Below, piece by piece: positions 1 through 8,593 of a stretch of 56,186 nt of DNA. This DNA comes from Bacillota bacterium (lineage in GTDB: Bacteria > Bacillota > JADQBR01). The DNA is taken from NCBI GenBank assembly GCA_016278515.1, contig JADQBR010000007.1, positions 1-56,186 of the forward strand, given 5' to 3'. Below the pieces are notes generated by a model, which saw nothing but the letters and a program-made list of their open reading frames with translations, was not told where the DNA came from and ran no database searches. Position 1 is the first letter of the stretch. Each line of letters begins with the position of its first letter. A program made the translations under genes and the position numbers.

Positions 1-461
1 GCAGTACGGCATAAGTACCAGCTGCGTCCAGCTGAATTGCTGCCGTCTGTCCGGCCGGATACTCCAGTCCCATCCAGTTCCAGCTTCAGGTCCGCCAGAG
101 TCTTTTCAGCGGCAGAAACACCGACTGCATCTCCCTGGATAGTAGCCCCGTATCTGGCGGAAGAGATTCCTAGCTCACTTCCCGGCTCGTAATAGTCCTT
201 GCCGTCAAAAATATTGCCGGGTGTGATGCCTAGGATGCTGATTTTTGTGTCAAAAGTCAGCTTGGCCTGGGCGCCGAAAACATTCTGCAGGTTTAACAGG
301 CGAATTGGAACGCAGATCTCGTGAACCAAATTTTTGCGGCCGTAGTATATAGTCGCCCCATCACTCAGCTTAAAAGCGGCAATATCGGCAGCAAAAGAAG
401 CTTGCGGCAGGGCCGCTAATAGAAAAACAAAAACCAATGTTATACAAAACAATTTTTTCAT
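1..461 (-). pseudogene. Secreted cohesin-like protein, 3' end off window, frameshifted
   Basis: The gene starts at ATG 461 with a clear signal peptide (MKKLFC, hydrophobic core, cleavage near ASFA-AD, about residue 22) and runs off the left edge. Residues after the signal resemble extracellular cohesin-type beta-sandwich domains (text such as AKLTFDTKISILGITPG). Around positions 50-75 the frame changes: upstream text ends in LKLELDG, while the sensible continuation (AAIQLDAAGTYAVL) is in another frame. This suggests a frameshift, as in the neighbouring decayed genes. The cohesin assignment is by pattern only. A sequencing error cannot be excluded. Confidence 0.45.
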
Positions 462-533
462 ACTGTTTCCCCCCAACTATTTTTTATGGTAATTTCAGCC
501 TCCATAAAAGCACCAACGAAATATCCGAATTGC

Positions 534-1418
534 TTACAATCCCCCCTCCGGCAAATCAGTGGTGATAGCTACCGGTACAGGTACTGTGGCAAACAGTCCG
601 AAAAAAAGAGGACGGACGGGAACCCGGATCTGGGAATACACCGACACCTCAACCATGATCATGATATAGGCCGCCATCATCTCGCTCACCAGTGGAAGAA
701 AGTTGGCCCTGTTCCTGGAAGCTTTTTCCTCGTCCGCCCGGCGTCGTTCCTTAAGCAGTTCGGACTGCCCGGCCAGAATGGTTTTCAGCCGACCGGTCAC
801 CTCGCTCTGCTTTAAGGCCACCACCATATTATCCACCTCCTCCATGCCGATTCTTAGGGCGAAAATATCCAGAGAACGGGGCAAGTCTAGGGTGAGTGCC
901 TAACGGGCGGCCAAAAGCATCACCTCCTTTCCCAATGGTCCGGGAATGCGGCCAACGTCTCCCGCATTCCCGATCCGCCCGCCAGCGCCCGGCGCAGGAA
1001 GTCCAGCATCTCCGGCAGAGAACGCCTGATTTCCTCTTTCTGTCCGCCAAATAGAGAAGGCCGTCGGGCAGCATGAATCCCACCAGGCTGAATACCGGCG
1101 AAGATAATAATCCTCTGAAACGCAGCCCCAGGAACAGCGCCAGGATCAGTTTGGCGGCATAAAAATGGGCCGGGCTTTCCCCAATGAGCCTTGGGGTATC
1201 CGGCCTGGGCCAGCCGGTCCGGGAGAGAAGATCCTCCATACCAGCCCAACAGTTTTTCGGACGCAGTAAGCAGCGGGGTTTCCTTCTTCAAACCTTTGAT
1301 TATCATGCTGTCGGCCAAACGGCGAATCTTCCTTTTCTCATTCGCTATCTCCCACCCGTTATCAATTAGCCATGGCCGCCGCTGCCGCCAGAATCAATAG
1401 ATACCAAATACTGTGCAT
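534..1418 (-). pseudogene. Type II secretion F (TadB/GspF-like) membrane protein, multiply frameshifted
   Basis: The start is probably ATG 1418, giving a hydrophobic leader (MHSIWYLLILAAAAAMA), but stops and frame changes follow. Recognisable pieces lie in different frames: ERLL-type cytoplasmic text near 1230-1318 (KKETPLLTASEKLLGWYG), a membrane segment near 1060-1180 (LILALFLGLRFRGLL), SLPEMLDFLRRALAGGSGM near 970-1020, and a C-terminal GspF-like piece at 534-884 (VALKQSEVTGRLKTIL, then ANFLPLVSEMMAAYIMIM). These are typical of Tad pilus inner-membrane platform proteins. At least three frame changes make it a dead gene. It lies downstream of the broken parA, as in plasmid or ICE-borne Tad-like clusters. 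Confidence 0.6.
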
Positions 1419-1533
1419 CATTCATCCTCCTCCCGGGCTAGCATCAGCTTGATGAAAAAGCCGGCGGCTATAAAAATGCCGGTCATGAGGCTGACCGCCA
1501 TCCTGCCGCGCCGGTCTACCACCAGAAAATTTA

Positions 1534-2181
1534 TCAGTTCCGTCCGGCTGGGTGCGGGTCATGCACATAGATGCTTTTTCCCTCGGCGCTCGTTTCAGCC
1601 GCCCGGATGGACAGGGGGATTTCCGTTTGAAAAACCCGCAGCTTATCGCCGTAATCCCGCCGCAGGACAAAGGAAATATCTTTTGCAAAGTTGGTGCGGT
1701 TGTCCACCATTGTCAGCAGAACGCTGGCAATGGTCTGCAAAAGCTATGTCATCCCTTTGGCGGGCAGGTAATGGGCCTGAACGGGGATATTACACTGTCC
1801 GCGGCGACGACAAGGGCGTTGATGGTCATCATGCCCAGGGAGGGCATACAGTCGATCAGCACATAACCATATTTGTCTGTGTTGATATATGTGCGTAGTA
1901 CCGTTGCCCGGCATCAGGTCAACACCTTCCGCATGGTGAAGAATACCTTCGTCCGTTTCATATGGTTCCTCCATCATGGTTTTGGTCAGGATGGTAGCCA
2001 ACGAAACAGGCAGATTGTCCGGCTCCTGATAACCTAATGAGTCCGTCAGGTTGCCTTGCGCGTCCGCGTCTACCAGCAGCACCTTTTCTCCTTGTGCCGC
2101 AAGGCCGATACCCAGGTTGACCGCCGTCGTTGTTTTGCCCACGCCGCCTTTCTGATTGGCTAGGGCGATTACTTTTGACAC
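1534..2181 (-). pseudogene. parA: ParA/Soj-type partition ATPase, broken
   Basis: The start is ATG 2181 after a good ribosome-binding site (GGAGG). The N-terminus is intact with the deviant Walker A of ParA ([14 protein letters not shown], residues about 11-24) and the DADAQGNLT motif. After about residue 95 the frame shifts twice: [16 protein letters not shown] is in another frame before [12 protein letters not shown] returns. An in-frame TAG (near 1744) then replaces the usual Gln after KGMT. The remaining text (TMVDNRTNFAKDI, QTEIPLSIRAAE) is the ParA C-terminal region but lacks about 15 residues normally found before VDNRT. This partition gene, probably from a plasmid or ICE, is no longer functional. 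Confidence 0.8.
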
Positions 2182-2202
2182 TTTAATTTCCTCCTTTCAC
2201 GC

Positions 2203-2246
2203 AAAAAAGCCGCCTGCTTTATATTGGAAATAAAGCAAACGGCTTC
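2203..2246 (-). terminator. Rho-independent terminator
   Basis: A long inverted repeat (AAGCCGCCTGCTTTAT paired with AATAAAGCAAACGGCTT, one mismatch) ends in a T-run on the minus strand. It lies between the end of the SMC-like gene and the parA remnant and would end transcription of the defence operon. Confidence 0.75.
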
Positions 2247-2264
2247 TTTTATTAACTTTATATA

Positions 2265-2301
2265 TGAAAAGAGAATGCCGTATAAAAGACGACATTCTCT
2301 T
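2265..2301 (-). terminator. Terminator-like hairpin, member of a repeated family
   Basis: The stem AGAGAATG/CATTCTCT has a loop of about 15 nt and is followed on the minus strand by TTTT. Its sequence and flanks resemble the hairpin at 12870-12905 (about three quarters of positions match over some 65 bp) and more loosely the one at 14260-14287. The interval from 2302 to 2455 is AT-rich with no gene seen. Confidence 0.6.
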
Positions 2302-2455
2302 AATAATTGCTCAGTATTAAAATATCAAGATATTTTTTATTTTTAATTCTGAAGAAATTTTGGCATTATTCAGATTGAGTTATTCGCATTCAGTAATAGT
2401 AAACAACAATATTCAGCAATATTTCTCAAGGAATATTTAAGTGGTTTTTAATTGT

Positions 2456-5413
2456 TTAGATAATGCGTTCCGCAGCCACGCCGCCACTACGATCAACCAA
2501 TTGATAAATTTTAGACGGGACCCCTTCATTTTCGAGTTTTCTCTGAAAGAATTTTGCCTGTATCGAATCGTGGGTACTCATCATCACTTGATAATCAAAA
2601 TCAATGATATAATCTCTTAACACATCGAAAACCGATGAGGCATGAACAAGATCATGGTGTTGAGTCGGATCATCCAAAAGTAAAGCTTTCCATGGCGTCC
2701 ATTGAAATCTATTGGCCATCGATAGCATAAGAGTTAATTGCAGGTCTGTAAGTTGAGCTTCACTGGCTATATAAGCAATATCAGTATTTTCCTTGTGAAT
2801 AAATGCCGAGGTTTTGGCTGTAAGCTTATTTCTTGAGATTTTATTACTTAATAACGGAGCATTCGCTATTAAAGGGTTAAGAACAATTCTTTTAAGCAAT
2901 CCTTTCCAAGGTTCATTAATGGCTTCGAGTTCCTTAGAAATTCTTTCAGACTCTGACCTTACGTTATCCAAAAATAGCCTCACAGCGTTCCTTTTTTCCG
3001 TGATGTTTTGCAAAATGGAACTTTTTTGGGAAACTGAGGTTTTTAAAATCTCAATATATGACTTTTCGCTTACATCACCTATTTGCTTTTTCACTTCATT
3101 GTTTATTTCTTCAAACCTTTCAGCGGCTCGCCAACTTGCCAGTTCTTGCTCAATTTTATCCAAACTATCATTTGCTTTCTCTAATTCATCAATAGATTTT
3201 TTAAGAACTTCAAATTTTAATTGCAAGGTTTCTTGGTTTGGATTTTCTTCTAACCCTGCTTGTTCCCATTCAGTAAGAATACCGTCTTGACTGCCTTTAA
3301 TCTTAGAAACCGCTTCATTCTCAAGTAAGTAGGAATCCTGATATTCCTTAAGTGCTGCTTCGATTCTTGATAATACAGCCTTTAAATCATCGATTTTATT
3401 AATCATTTCTTCTTCTTGAATTGATTTGCTGGAAAGATTATTTAAGATTGTGTCTCTCTGCTCACTGCCCAAAGACTCGGCGATGTTTTCCATTTTTAAA
3501 TTAACAGCGTTTATCTCACTTTGCAACTGTCTTGTTTTAATAATCAAATCGGCTATGGATCTTTCGTCTTCGCTTTTTTTCAGCTTGGCATTGTCTATTT
3601 TATCACTATCTTCATACGGCTCAAGTTGACTTTTCTTGCTCTCTAAATCTTTAATCTCTGATGTAATTTGCAGAATCTGGTCTTCAATATATAACTGTGC
3701 TTCCGCTGGGGTCTTCAAACCAGGAAACTGTGGCTGAATACTTTCCAAGATTATCTTTTGGTTCGCTTCATGTTTGTTTTTTTCGGCGTTAAATTCGGAT
3801 ATCGTATCTTGTAGCTTTTTATTCTCTTTGCTTTGTTTTTCCTCTGCTTCTTCAAGAACAGCTAAAGCCTTTTTCTCTTCCTCAATAGCATGGGGTATGG
3901 CAGGATTTAAGGTGTTTAATGAGTTCTCTATTCGTTTAACTAAGTCTTCCGGTTCATAAACAGCTTGACAGACTGGGCAGGATTTTTGATTTTCATCCAA
4001 GGTTTTTCTAATAGTACTAACGGCATCTTGAATAGCACTAGAAGCCTTATTGAGTGATTCGAGATTACTCTTTTTCATTAAGTATTCTTTTTCCGCCTCA
4101 GAAACTTCATGATCCAAGCGTGATTTTGACTCTTGATAGTCATTATTCTTCTTTTCCAATATTGGTAACTTTATTTCAAGAATCTCTTTATTGCTTTCCG
4201 AAAGGTTATGCCATTGGTCTTGAAATTTTTTTTTGATTTCAATCTGATTGAGCAAGTTTTTCTTCTCGTTTATGGAATTTTCAATAAGTCTATGTTGATC
4301 TCGAATACGTTCATTTTTTTTAAGGTATTCAACTGTCGCTTCAAATGATTTTTGTAATTCGCTTAACTCTTTTTCCTTCTGCTCGAGCTCCGATTTTTTA
4401 ATTTTACGATGGCTCTGTTGTTGATCAATTTCTTCAAACATAGATTTAAAGGAATTCAATTCTTTTATTTCACTTTTTAAATTAGCTAAAATTCCATTCT
4501 TAGATTGAAGATCATTTTTAGCCTGTTCAATAATTGGAGTTAACTCAGTAATTTTTATTGAATGTTCAGAAACAATGGCTTGTTTTTGTGTTAACTTTTC
4601 TAGATTTAAAGAATATAGCTGTATCCGCTCTTTTAGGGCGTTTAACTTTATATTTACGTCAATCTTTTTTTCTTTTTCCTGCTTAAGAGAAACTCTAGTT
4701 TTTTCAAAATATGATTTTAATTGTGTTAAATTGGGCTCACCCTTATACTCTTCACAACCGATTAACTTACTTATAAGGCGAAGTTTTGCAACGATTTCAT
4801 TCAATGGGGTTAGTGTGGCTTCAGTTGCAAGACCATCTCTTCTGGCAATTAATTCCTCAAATTCAGAAAGCTTCTTTTGGGCATCACTTAAATTTTCTGA
4901 TGTAATTGTCTCGGCTTTTCCAATTGCCGTTAAAAGCCCTTGTTTTTTGGATAGAATATTTTGCAGTTCTTTTCCCAGTGGTAGTTGACTAAGAAAATTA
5001 CCGGCATCTTTGTCGTCCTTATCAATAAACCATTCATTGCTGCGCTGTTCAAGAAAATGCGTTAGCCTAAATAAATAAGGCAAAGATGATTCTTTTTCTG
5101 TTTGAAACAGTTCACTATAATTTCCACTCCGCTTACAGATTCCGCCTTTTCTGTAGCTTGCCTGGCAGTATTTGCCTTCAGAAAAATCCAAGCATACATC
5201 CGTTTCTGCCAATCCGTCTCGAATAATCGCGTCAAGGGAATTTTCAAGACGTTTAATGTGTCCGGTCAAAGCTAATTCAATGGCTTCGAAAATAGTAGTT
5301 TTCCCGATTCCATTTGAAGCTAAGATTATTGTAGCTCCAGTACCGAAGTCAATTTCAACATTTTCCCCCAATCTACGGGCATTATTAATAATTATTTTTT
5401 CGATATGTTTCAT
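2456..5413 (-). CDS. lmuB: Lamassu/ABC-3C SMC-like ATPase with zinc hook (LmuB/DdmC-like)
   Basis: A 985-residue SMC/RecF-type ATPase. The N-terminal Walker A is ASNGIGKTT (residues 32-40, Lys38). Long heptad-rich coiled coils occupy roughly residues 160-860 and are broken near residues 478-481 by a zinc-hook motif CPVC. A C-terminal Walker B, ALLLDDPTQH, lies near residue 913. In Lamassu/DdmABC systems this subunit senses foreign DNA (for example ends or plasmid structures) and restrains the nuclease subunit. That role is family knowledge and is not visible here. It is last of three genes joined by 4-bp ATGA overlaps (5410-5413). The start is fixed by that overlap. Rad50 or SbcC is a less likely alternative because no MRE11/SbcD partner is present. 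Confidence 0.85.
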   Translation of the reverse strand: MKHIEKIIINNARRLGENVEIDFGTGATIILASNGIGKTTIFEAIELALTGHIKRLENSLDAIIRDGLAETDVCLDFSEGKYCQASYRKGGICKRSGNYSELFQTEKESSLPYLFRLTHFLEQRSNEWFIDKDDKDAGNFLSQLPLGKELQNILSKKQGLLTAIGKAETITSENLSDAQKKLSEFEELIARRDGLATEATLTPLNEIVAKLRLISKLIGCEEYKGEPNLTQLKSYFEKTRVSLKQEKEKKIDVNIKLNALKERIQLYSLNLEKLTQKQAIVSEHSIKITELTPIIEQAKNDLQSKNGILANLKSEIKELNSFKSMFEEIDQQQSHRKIKKSELEQKEKELSELQKSFEATVEYLKKNERIRDQHRLIENSINEKKNLLNQIEIKKKFQDQWHNLSESNKEILEIKLPILEKKNNDYQESKSRLDHEVSEAEKEYLMKKSNLESLNKASSAIQDAVSTIRKTLDENQKSCPVCQAVYEPEDLVKRIENSLNTLNPAIPHAIEEEKKALAVLEEAEEKQSKENKKLQDTISEFNAEKNKHEANQKIILESIQPQFPGLKTPAEAQLYIEDQILQITSEIKDLESKKSQLEPYEDSDKIDNAKLKKSEDERSIADLIIKTRQLQSEINAVNLKMENIAESLGSEQRDTILNNLSSKSIQEEEMINKIDDLKAVLSRIEAALKEYQDSYLLENEAVSKIKGSQDGILTEWEQAGLEENPNQETLQLKFEVLKKSIDELEKANDSLDKIEQELASWRAAERFEEINNEVKKQIGDVSEKSYIEILKTSVSQKSSILQNITEKRNAVRLFLDNVRSESERISKELEAINEPWKGLLKRIVLNPLIANAPLLSNKISRNKLTAKTSAFIHKENTDIAYIASEAQLTDLQLTLMLSMANRFQWTPWKALLLDDPTQHHDLVHASSVFDVLRDYIIDFDYQVMMSTHDSIQAKFFQRKLENEGVPSKIYQLVDRSGGVAAERII

Positions 5414-6024
5414 AAATTAACCCCGCCCTTCAGAAGCTCGTCAAAAAGCTCACTCCCTGACAATTCAGAAAAGGATTTTTTCCATCTTTTTTGCAATTCA
5501 GGAGTAAACCAACTAAATTGCGCAAGCGTATTAGAAAAAGCCCTTTCCAGCGGGTCTGTACCTTGAGCGGTATCTTCGCTGCTTAGCAATTTTTGTAGAA
5601 AAGTTCGGTTAACAAAATCAGATATCTCTTCATTTTGTAAAAGAACATATTTGCGGCAAAATTGTTCGGTTGATTCAATACGCAGACATTCTTCCACGCC
5701 TATGTCGTAGTTAAATGCTAAAAAGAGATACAGATCCGTGCTCTCCGGTCCCAATAGGTTTTCTTTTACAGCCGCAACCCAGCTTAAAGCATTTTTCAGT
5801 TCAGTTTTTATTTCACTTTCACTATCAGCTGCTATTTCTATGAATATCAGTGTTTTCCAGCTGTTAACTTCCGTACTCAACCGCTTAATGCGAATAATTT
5901 CCTTATGCTTAAGATTTTCAGCAGAGAAACTTAGTAATTCTTCTATAAATTCGACATTATCATCAAACATATAGCGATCATCAATCATATCGCAAATTTT
6001 AATCTTTATCCCATCAAATTTCAT
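5410..6024 (-). CDS. lmuC: Lamassu/ABC-3C middle component (LmuC/DdmB-like)
   Basis: A 204-residue acidic, Leu/Glu-rich protein without membrane segments or a recognisable catalytic motif. It is assigned by position and size: the small middle gene between a nuclease-type effector and a zinc-hook ATPase, overlapping both by 4 bp (ATGA at 5410-5413 and 6021-6024). This translationally coupled arrangement is characteristic of ABC three-component systems. In characterised Lamassu complexes this subunit bridges the SMC ATPase and the effector. A remote-homology search against ABC-3C middle components would decide it. From sequence alone I cannot see a domain signature. Confidence 0.7.
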   Translation of the reverse strand: MKFDGIKIKICDMIDDRYMFDDNVEFIEELLSFSAENLKHKEIIRIKRLSTEVNSWKTLIFIEIAADSESEIKTELKNALSWVAAVKENLLGPESTDLYLFLAFNYDIGVEECLRIESTEQFCRKYVLLQNEEISDFVNRTFLQKLLSSEDTAQGTDPLERAFSNTLAQFSWFTPELQKRWKKSFSELSGSELFDELLKGGVNL

Positions 6025-7928
6025 ACCATCACCCCATCGGCTATTTTTATAGCTTCAAGCTGAGTATTATTGTCGTATTTATCTAGACTTCCTTGGAAAT
6101 ATTCCCTTAGCTCTGATATGCTGCCACTTTTTAATTTCCTTTTAAATTCCCAATCTTGAGTAATTAATAATTTTGGGTACCGAGGGTGTGATAATAAGCA
6201 GCCTTTTGTAAATCCACTAAAAATGTCATCATTAAAAACATAAGTCTCTGGAAGTTCTGACTGTGGAATTATTAAAATTTGCCCTGCTTCTCCTTCTAGT
6301 AATTTTCCAATACCTTCATCAGCGTCGATTTCCATAATTTTTTTAAACCCTCCAGCAGGACCACTCCAAAAAGCAAGTCCAATTGCACTCACTTTTAACT
6401 GATCTTGTACTGCTTTCCAACTTCTATTTTTATCATCGCCTAGACATACGGATACGACCAATAAAAGAAAAATCGTCTCGGCCAATAAATCTGCTGTTTT
6501 TGGTCCGACTCTTAACTCACCAGAAATCAATTGTCCTTCAGCCTGGGGATGAAGCATTTTGGCAAAGAGTTTTTTTTGCTCGTCTATATTATTTTCAAGT
6601 AAAGGTTTCCAGGTATTCCATCGTTGTTCGACTTCCGTTCTGAGATCACTACTTGTCATACCTCGAATATTCTGTGTTATTCCAATCTTCACGCGTTCGA
6701 AGCTGCACTTATACATTTCATTATGTAGTTCACTTGCAAACTGTTCCTGTTCATCTATTGTCGCAAGCTCTTTTTTTTCGCTATGAGTTAATGGAGCTAA
6801 CACACCCAAGATCTGTAAATTATCGAGATCATTTTTCGTTACTCCCATCGTTCCACCGATTTTGTTCTTAATAGTGGCTTCCCAGCTAGATTTATCAGAA
6901 CAAATAATATTAAATGAACCATGCGGATGCAGAGAAAGGCGCATGAGGCTATCCGATACACAACAACTTTCTATACAAGCTCCCTCAATTTTCAATTTAC
7001 GCGCATTGGGGTTGCCTGCGGACCATAATGCAGGGACCATAACTGAGGGTCTTTCTATTTCAGAATTATCCTCTAAATCACTAATACCTGATATATTCCA
7101 AGATACGCCGTCTGTTTGAAACGAAGTCCATCTTTCTATATCAGGTAGTAAATATTCTCTTAATTGATGTAGCAATTGCCGTGGCCTTATTGCACCGGCA
7201 AAGGTTTCGTTTTCTTCTATATATGAGAAAATTAATGAACATACTTTATCAACCATTGTTGGTTGAAATATGTCTTTAAGTTCTTTTTTCACATCGTCTT
7301 TAATTTCCGATTCCAATCTTGTTGATTTTATCTTCAATATCTTCATAAGTTTAAAAATATGATCCCAATCGTTAAATCCACACCAAGTATTTAACCAAAT
7401 GTAGATATTATTGACATTTTTATCATTAACAGCAAGGTTTTTGAGATCTTTAGCAATAGTAACGCTTTTAAAATGTTCTTCAAAAAGAATTCTCAAATGT
7501 CGAATCTCAAGTCCTTTTTTTATTTTTATTGAATTTCCCGGAAGTACTAGCCGAAATTCATGTTTAAAATAAGCTGAATTAACGTCATTTGAATTTATCC
7601 ATTTCCCAAGGCTTTCAAGAGACTCATCTAAAGTTGACAATTTTTTAAGTTGACCTACTTTTGACTTTGACTTTTTTCCATATGTATCTCGTTCAATCGC
7701 ATCATTAGAGAAATCCTTCGTTTGCCTCTTGGCTTGTATATAAATATTGCCGCCATCATTTTTTTCGATGACAAAATCATCCCATTTGTCAATATTGCCT
7801 TGCTCAGAGCCAATGGCTAAATGATGAGGAATTCCTTTGACGAAAAATACCAACATTTTTGATATTTCTTTTAAGGCTAGATGTTTCTCATATTTCTTTG
7901 TTTGATCAAGTCTAAGTTTATTTAACAT
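6021..7928 (-). CDS. lmuA: Lamassu effector with Cap4-like nuclease domain (LmuA/DdmA-like)
   Basis: A 635-residue protein. ATG 7928 was chosen because TGGAGG lies 5 nt upstream; an ORF extension upstream of it lacks a comparable site. The N-terminus carries a PD-(D/E)XK/DUF4297 (Cap4-type) signature: an acidic patch (WDDFVIE, Asp50/Asp51) followed by YIQAKR (Gln65, Lys67). The rest is helical, with a C-terminal part (about 400-635) of the kind that docks on the SMC partner in ABC-3C systems. By family analogy it degrades DNA nonspecifically once released by the ATPase, aborting phage or plasmid infection. It is first gene of the lmuA-lmuC-lmuB operon. The exact effector class rests on the short nuclease motif. 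Confidence 0.75.
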   Translation of the reverse strand: MLNKLRLDQTKKYEKHLALKEISKMLVFFVKGIPHHLAIGSEQGNIDKWDDFVIEKNDGGNIYIQAKRQTKDFSNDAIERDTYGKKSKSKVGQLKKLSTLDESLESLGKWINSNDVNSAYFKHEFRLVLPGNSIKIKKGLEIRHLRILFEEHFKSVTIAKDLKNLAVNDKNVNNIYIWLNTWCGFNDWDHIFKLMKILKIKSTRLESEIKDDVKKELKDIFQPTMVDKVCSLIFSYIEENETFAGAIRPRQLLHQLREYLLPDIERWTSFQTDGVSWNISGISDLEDNSEIERPSVMVPALWSAGNPNARKLKIEGACIESCCVSDSLMRLSLHPHGSFNIICSDKSSWEATIKNKIGGTMGVTKNDLDNLQILGVLAPLTHSEKKELATIDEQEQFASELHNEMYKCSFERVKIGITQNIRGMTSSDLRTEVEQRWNTWKPLLENNIDEQKKLFAKMLHPQAEGQLISGELRVGPKTADLLAETIFLLLVVSVCLGDDKNRSWKAVQDQLKVSAIGLAFWSGPAGGFKKIMEIDADEGIGKLLEGEAGQILIIPQSELPETYVFNDDIFSGFTKGCLLSHPRYPKLLITQDWEFKRKLKSGSISELREYFQGSLDKYDNNTQLEAIKIADGVMV

Positions 7929-8310
7929 AAATGCCTCCAGGTTACGCCTTAACTTACTGGTTAGTAGCCTGTACTCCCTCACTACAACCCTTCTCCCAAA
8001 AAACGGTCGCTTTATTCTGATATTTCGAGAAATTCCGCTATTTTCCTTCTCAATTAATGCATCAAGTTGAAAATTATTGTATTAATAACAAATACCTTTC
8101 TGTTTCTTTAGCCAATATTTGGATTAGGGTTCAACGATGGACACTTACAGCCCACACCACGGAGAAACTGGAAGAGCAATCAATTTATATCTTTGAAAAC
8201 TTACATAAACAAAACCGAAAAAGTACATCCGGACCATTCATACATGGAATGTGGAAACTATCTGCATGTTATGGCTGTAAAATAAAGAATTCAAGGCATA
8301 AAAAAAACTA

Positions 8311-8480
8311 ATAGGTTATAGTAGGTAGTCGGTTAGTTAAACTTGTGGAGCGTGGATCACTGAAAACGCGACTACAGCTACCGAAAGTGGGAGATTGAGC
8401 CTGTTTCGACCGCAATAATTGCCGTAAGAGTGGGAAAGTTGCTCGTGAGGTGGAGCTAACCGACTACCCCCATAGGTTAT
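8311..8480. mobile_element. MITE-like or structured-RNA element with inverted ends and 9-bp flanking repeat
   Basis: Perfect inverted ends GGTAGTCGGTTAG (8324-8336) and CTAACCGACTACC (8456-8468) enclose about 120 bp. That interior is more GC-rich than its surroundings and has internal short stems such as CTACCGAAAGTGG. The whole is flanked by the direct repeat ATAGGTTAT (8311-8319 and 8472-8480), consistent with a target-site duplication. No ORF is inside. It sits upstream of the Lamassu operon and downstream of the KilA-N remnant. It could instead be a noncoding RNA closed by a 13-bp stem. The rest of 7929-8310 shows no convincing gene; a plus-strand ORF at 8057-8311 is AT-rich and without a ribosome-binding site. 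Confidence 0.55.
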
Positions 8481-8524
8481 TTTGCCTACGCTTTGCCCGC
8501 GGTATTTTTACTCGGGTAGGCAAA
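8481..8524. other. Inverted repeat/hairpin next to the MITE-like element
   Basis: TTTGCCTAC (8481-8489) pairs with GTAGGCAAA (8516-8524), with an internal possible CCCG/CGGG pairing and a T-rich loop. It directly abuts the 9-bp repeat at 8472-8480. It is not followed by a strong T-run on either strand, so a terminator role is uncertain. Confidence 0.45.
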
Positions 8525-8593
8525 CTTATATAGCGGTAAAAATTGACATCCTAAAAAGCTGACATCTTGATTGTGTTTATAGGAAAAGCGTGG

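Noticed and set aside
8057-8311. Plus-strand 84-codon ORF upstream of the Lamassu operon.
   Set aside because: AT-rich, no ribosome-binding site, no recognisable family; it is likely chance.
8391-8450. Minus-strand text PTLTAIIAVETGSISHFR inside the MITE-like element faintly recalls IS110 transposase ends.
   Set aside because: It is only about 20 codons, followed by several stops, and lacks the diagnostic IS110 motifs.
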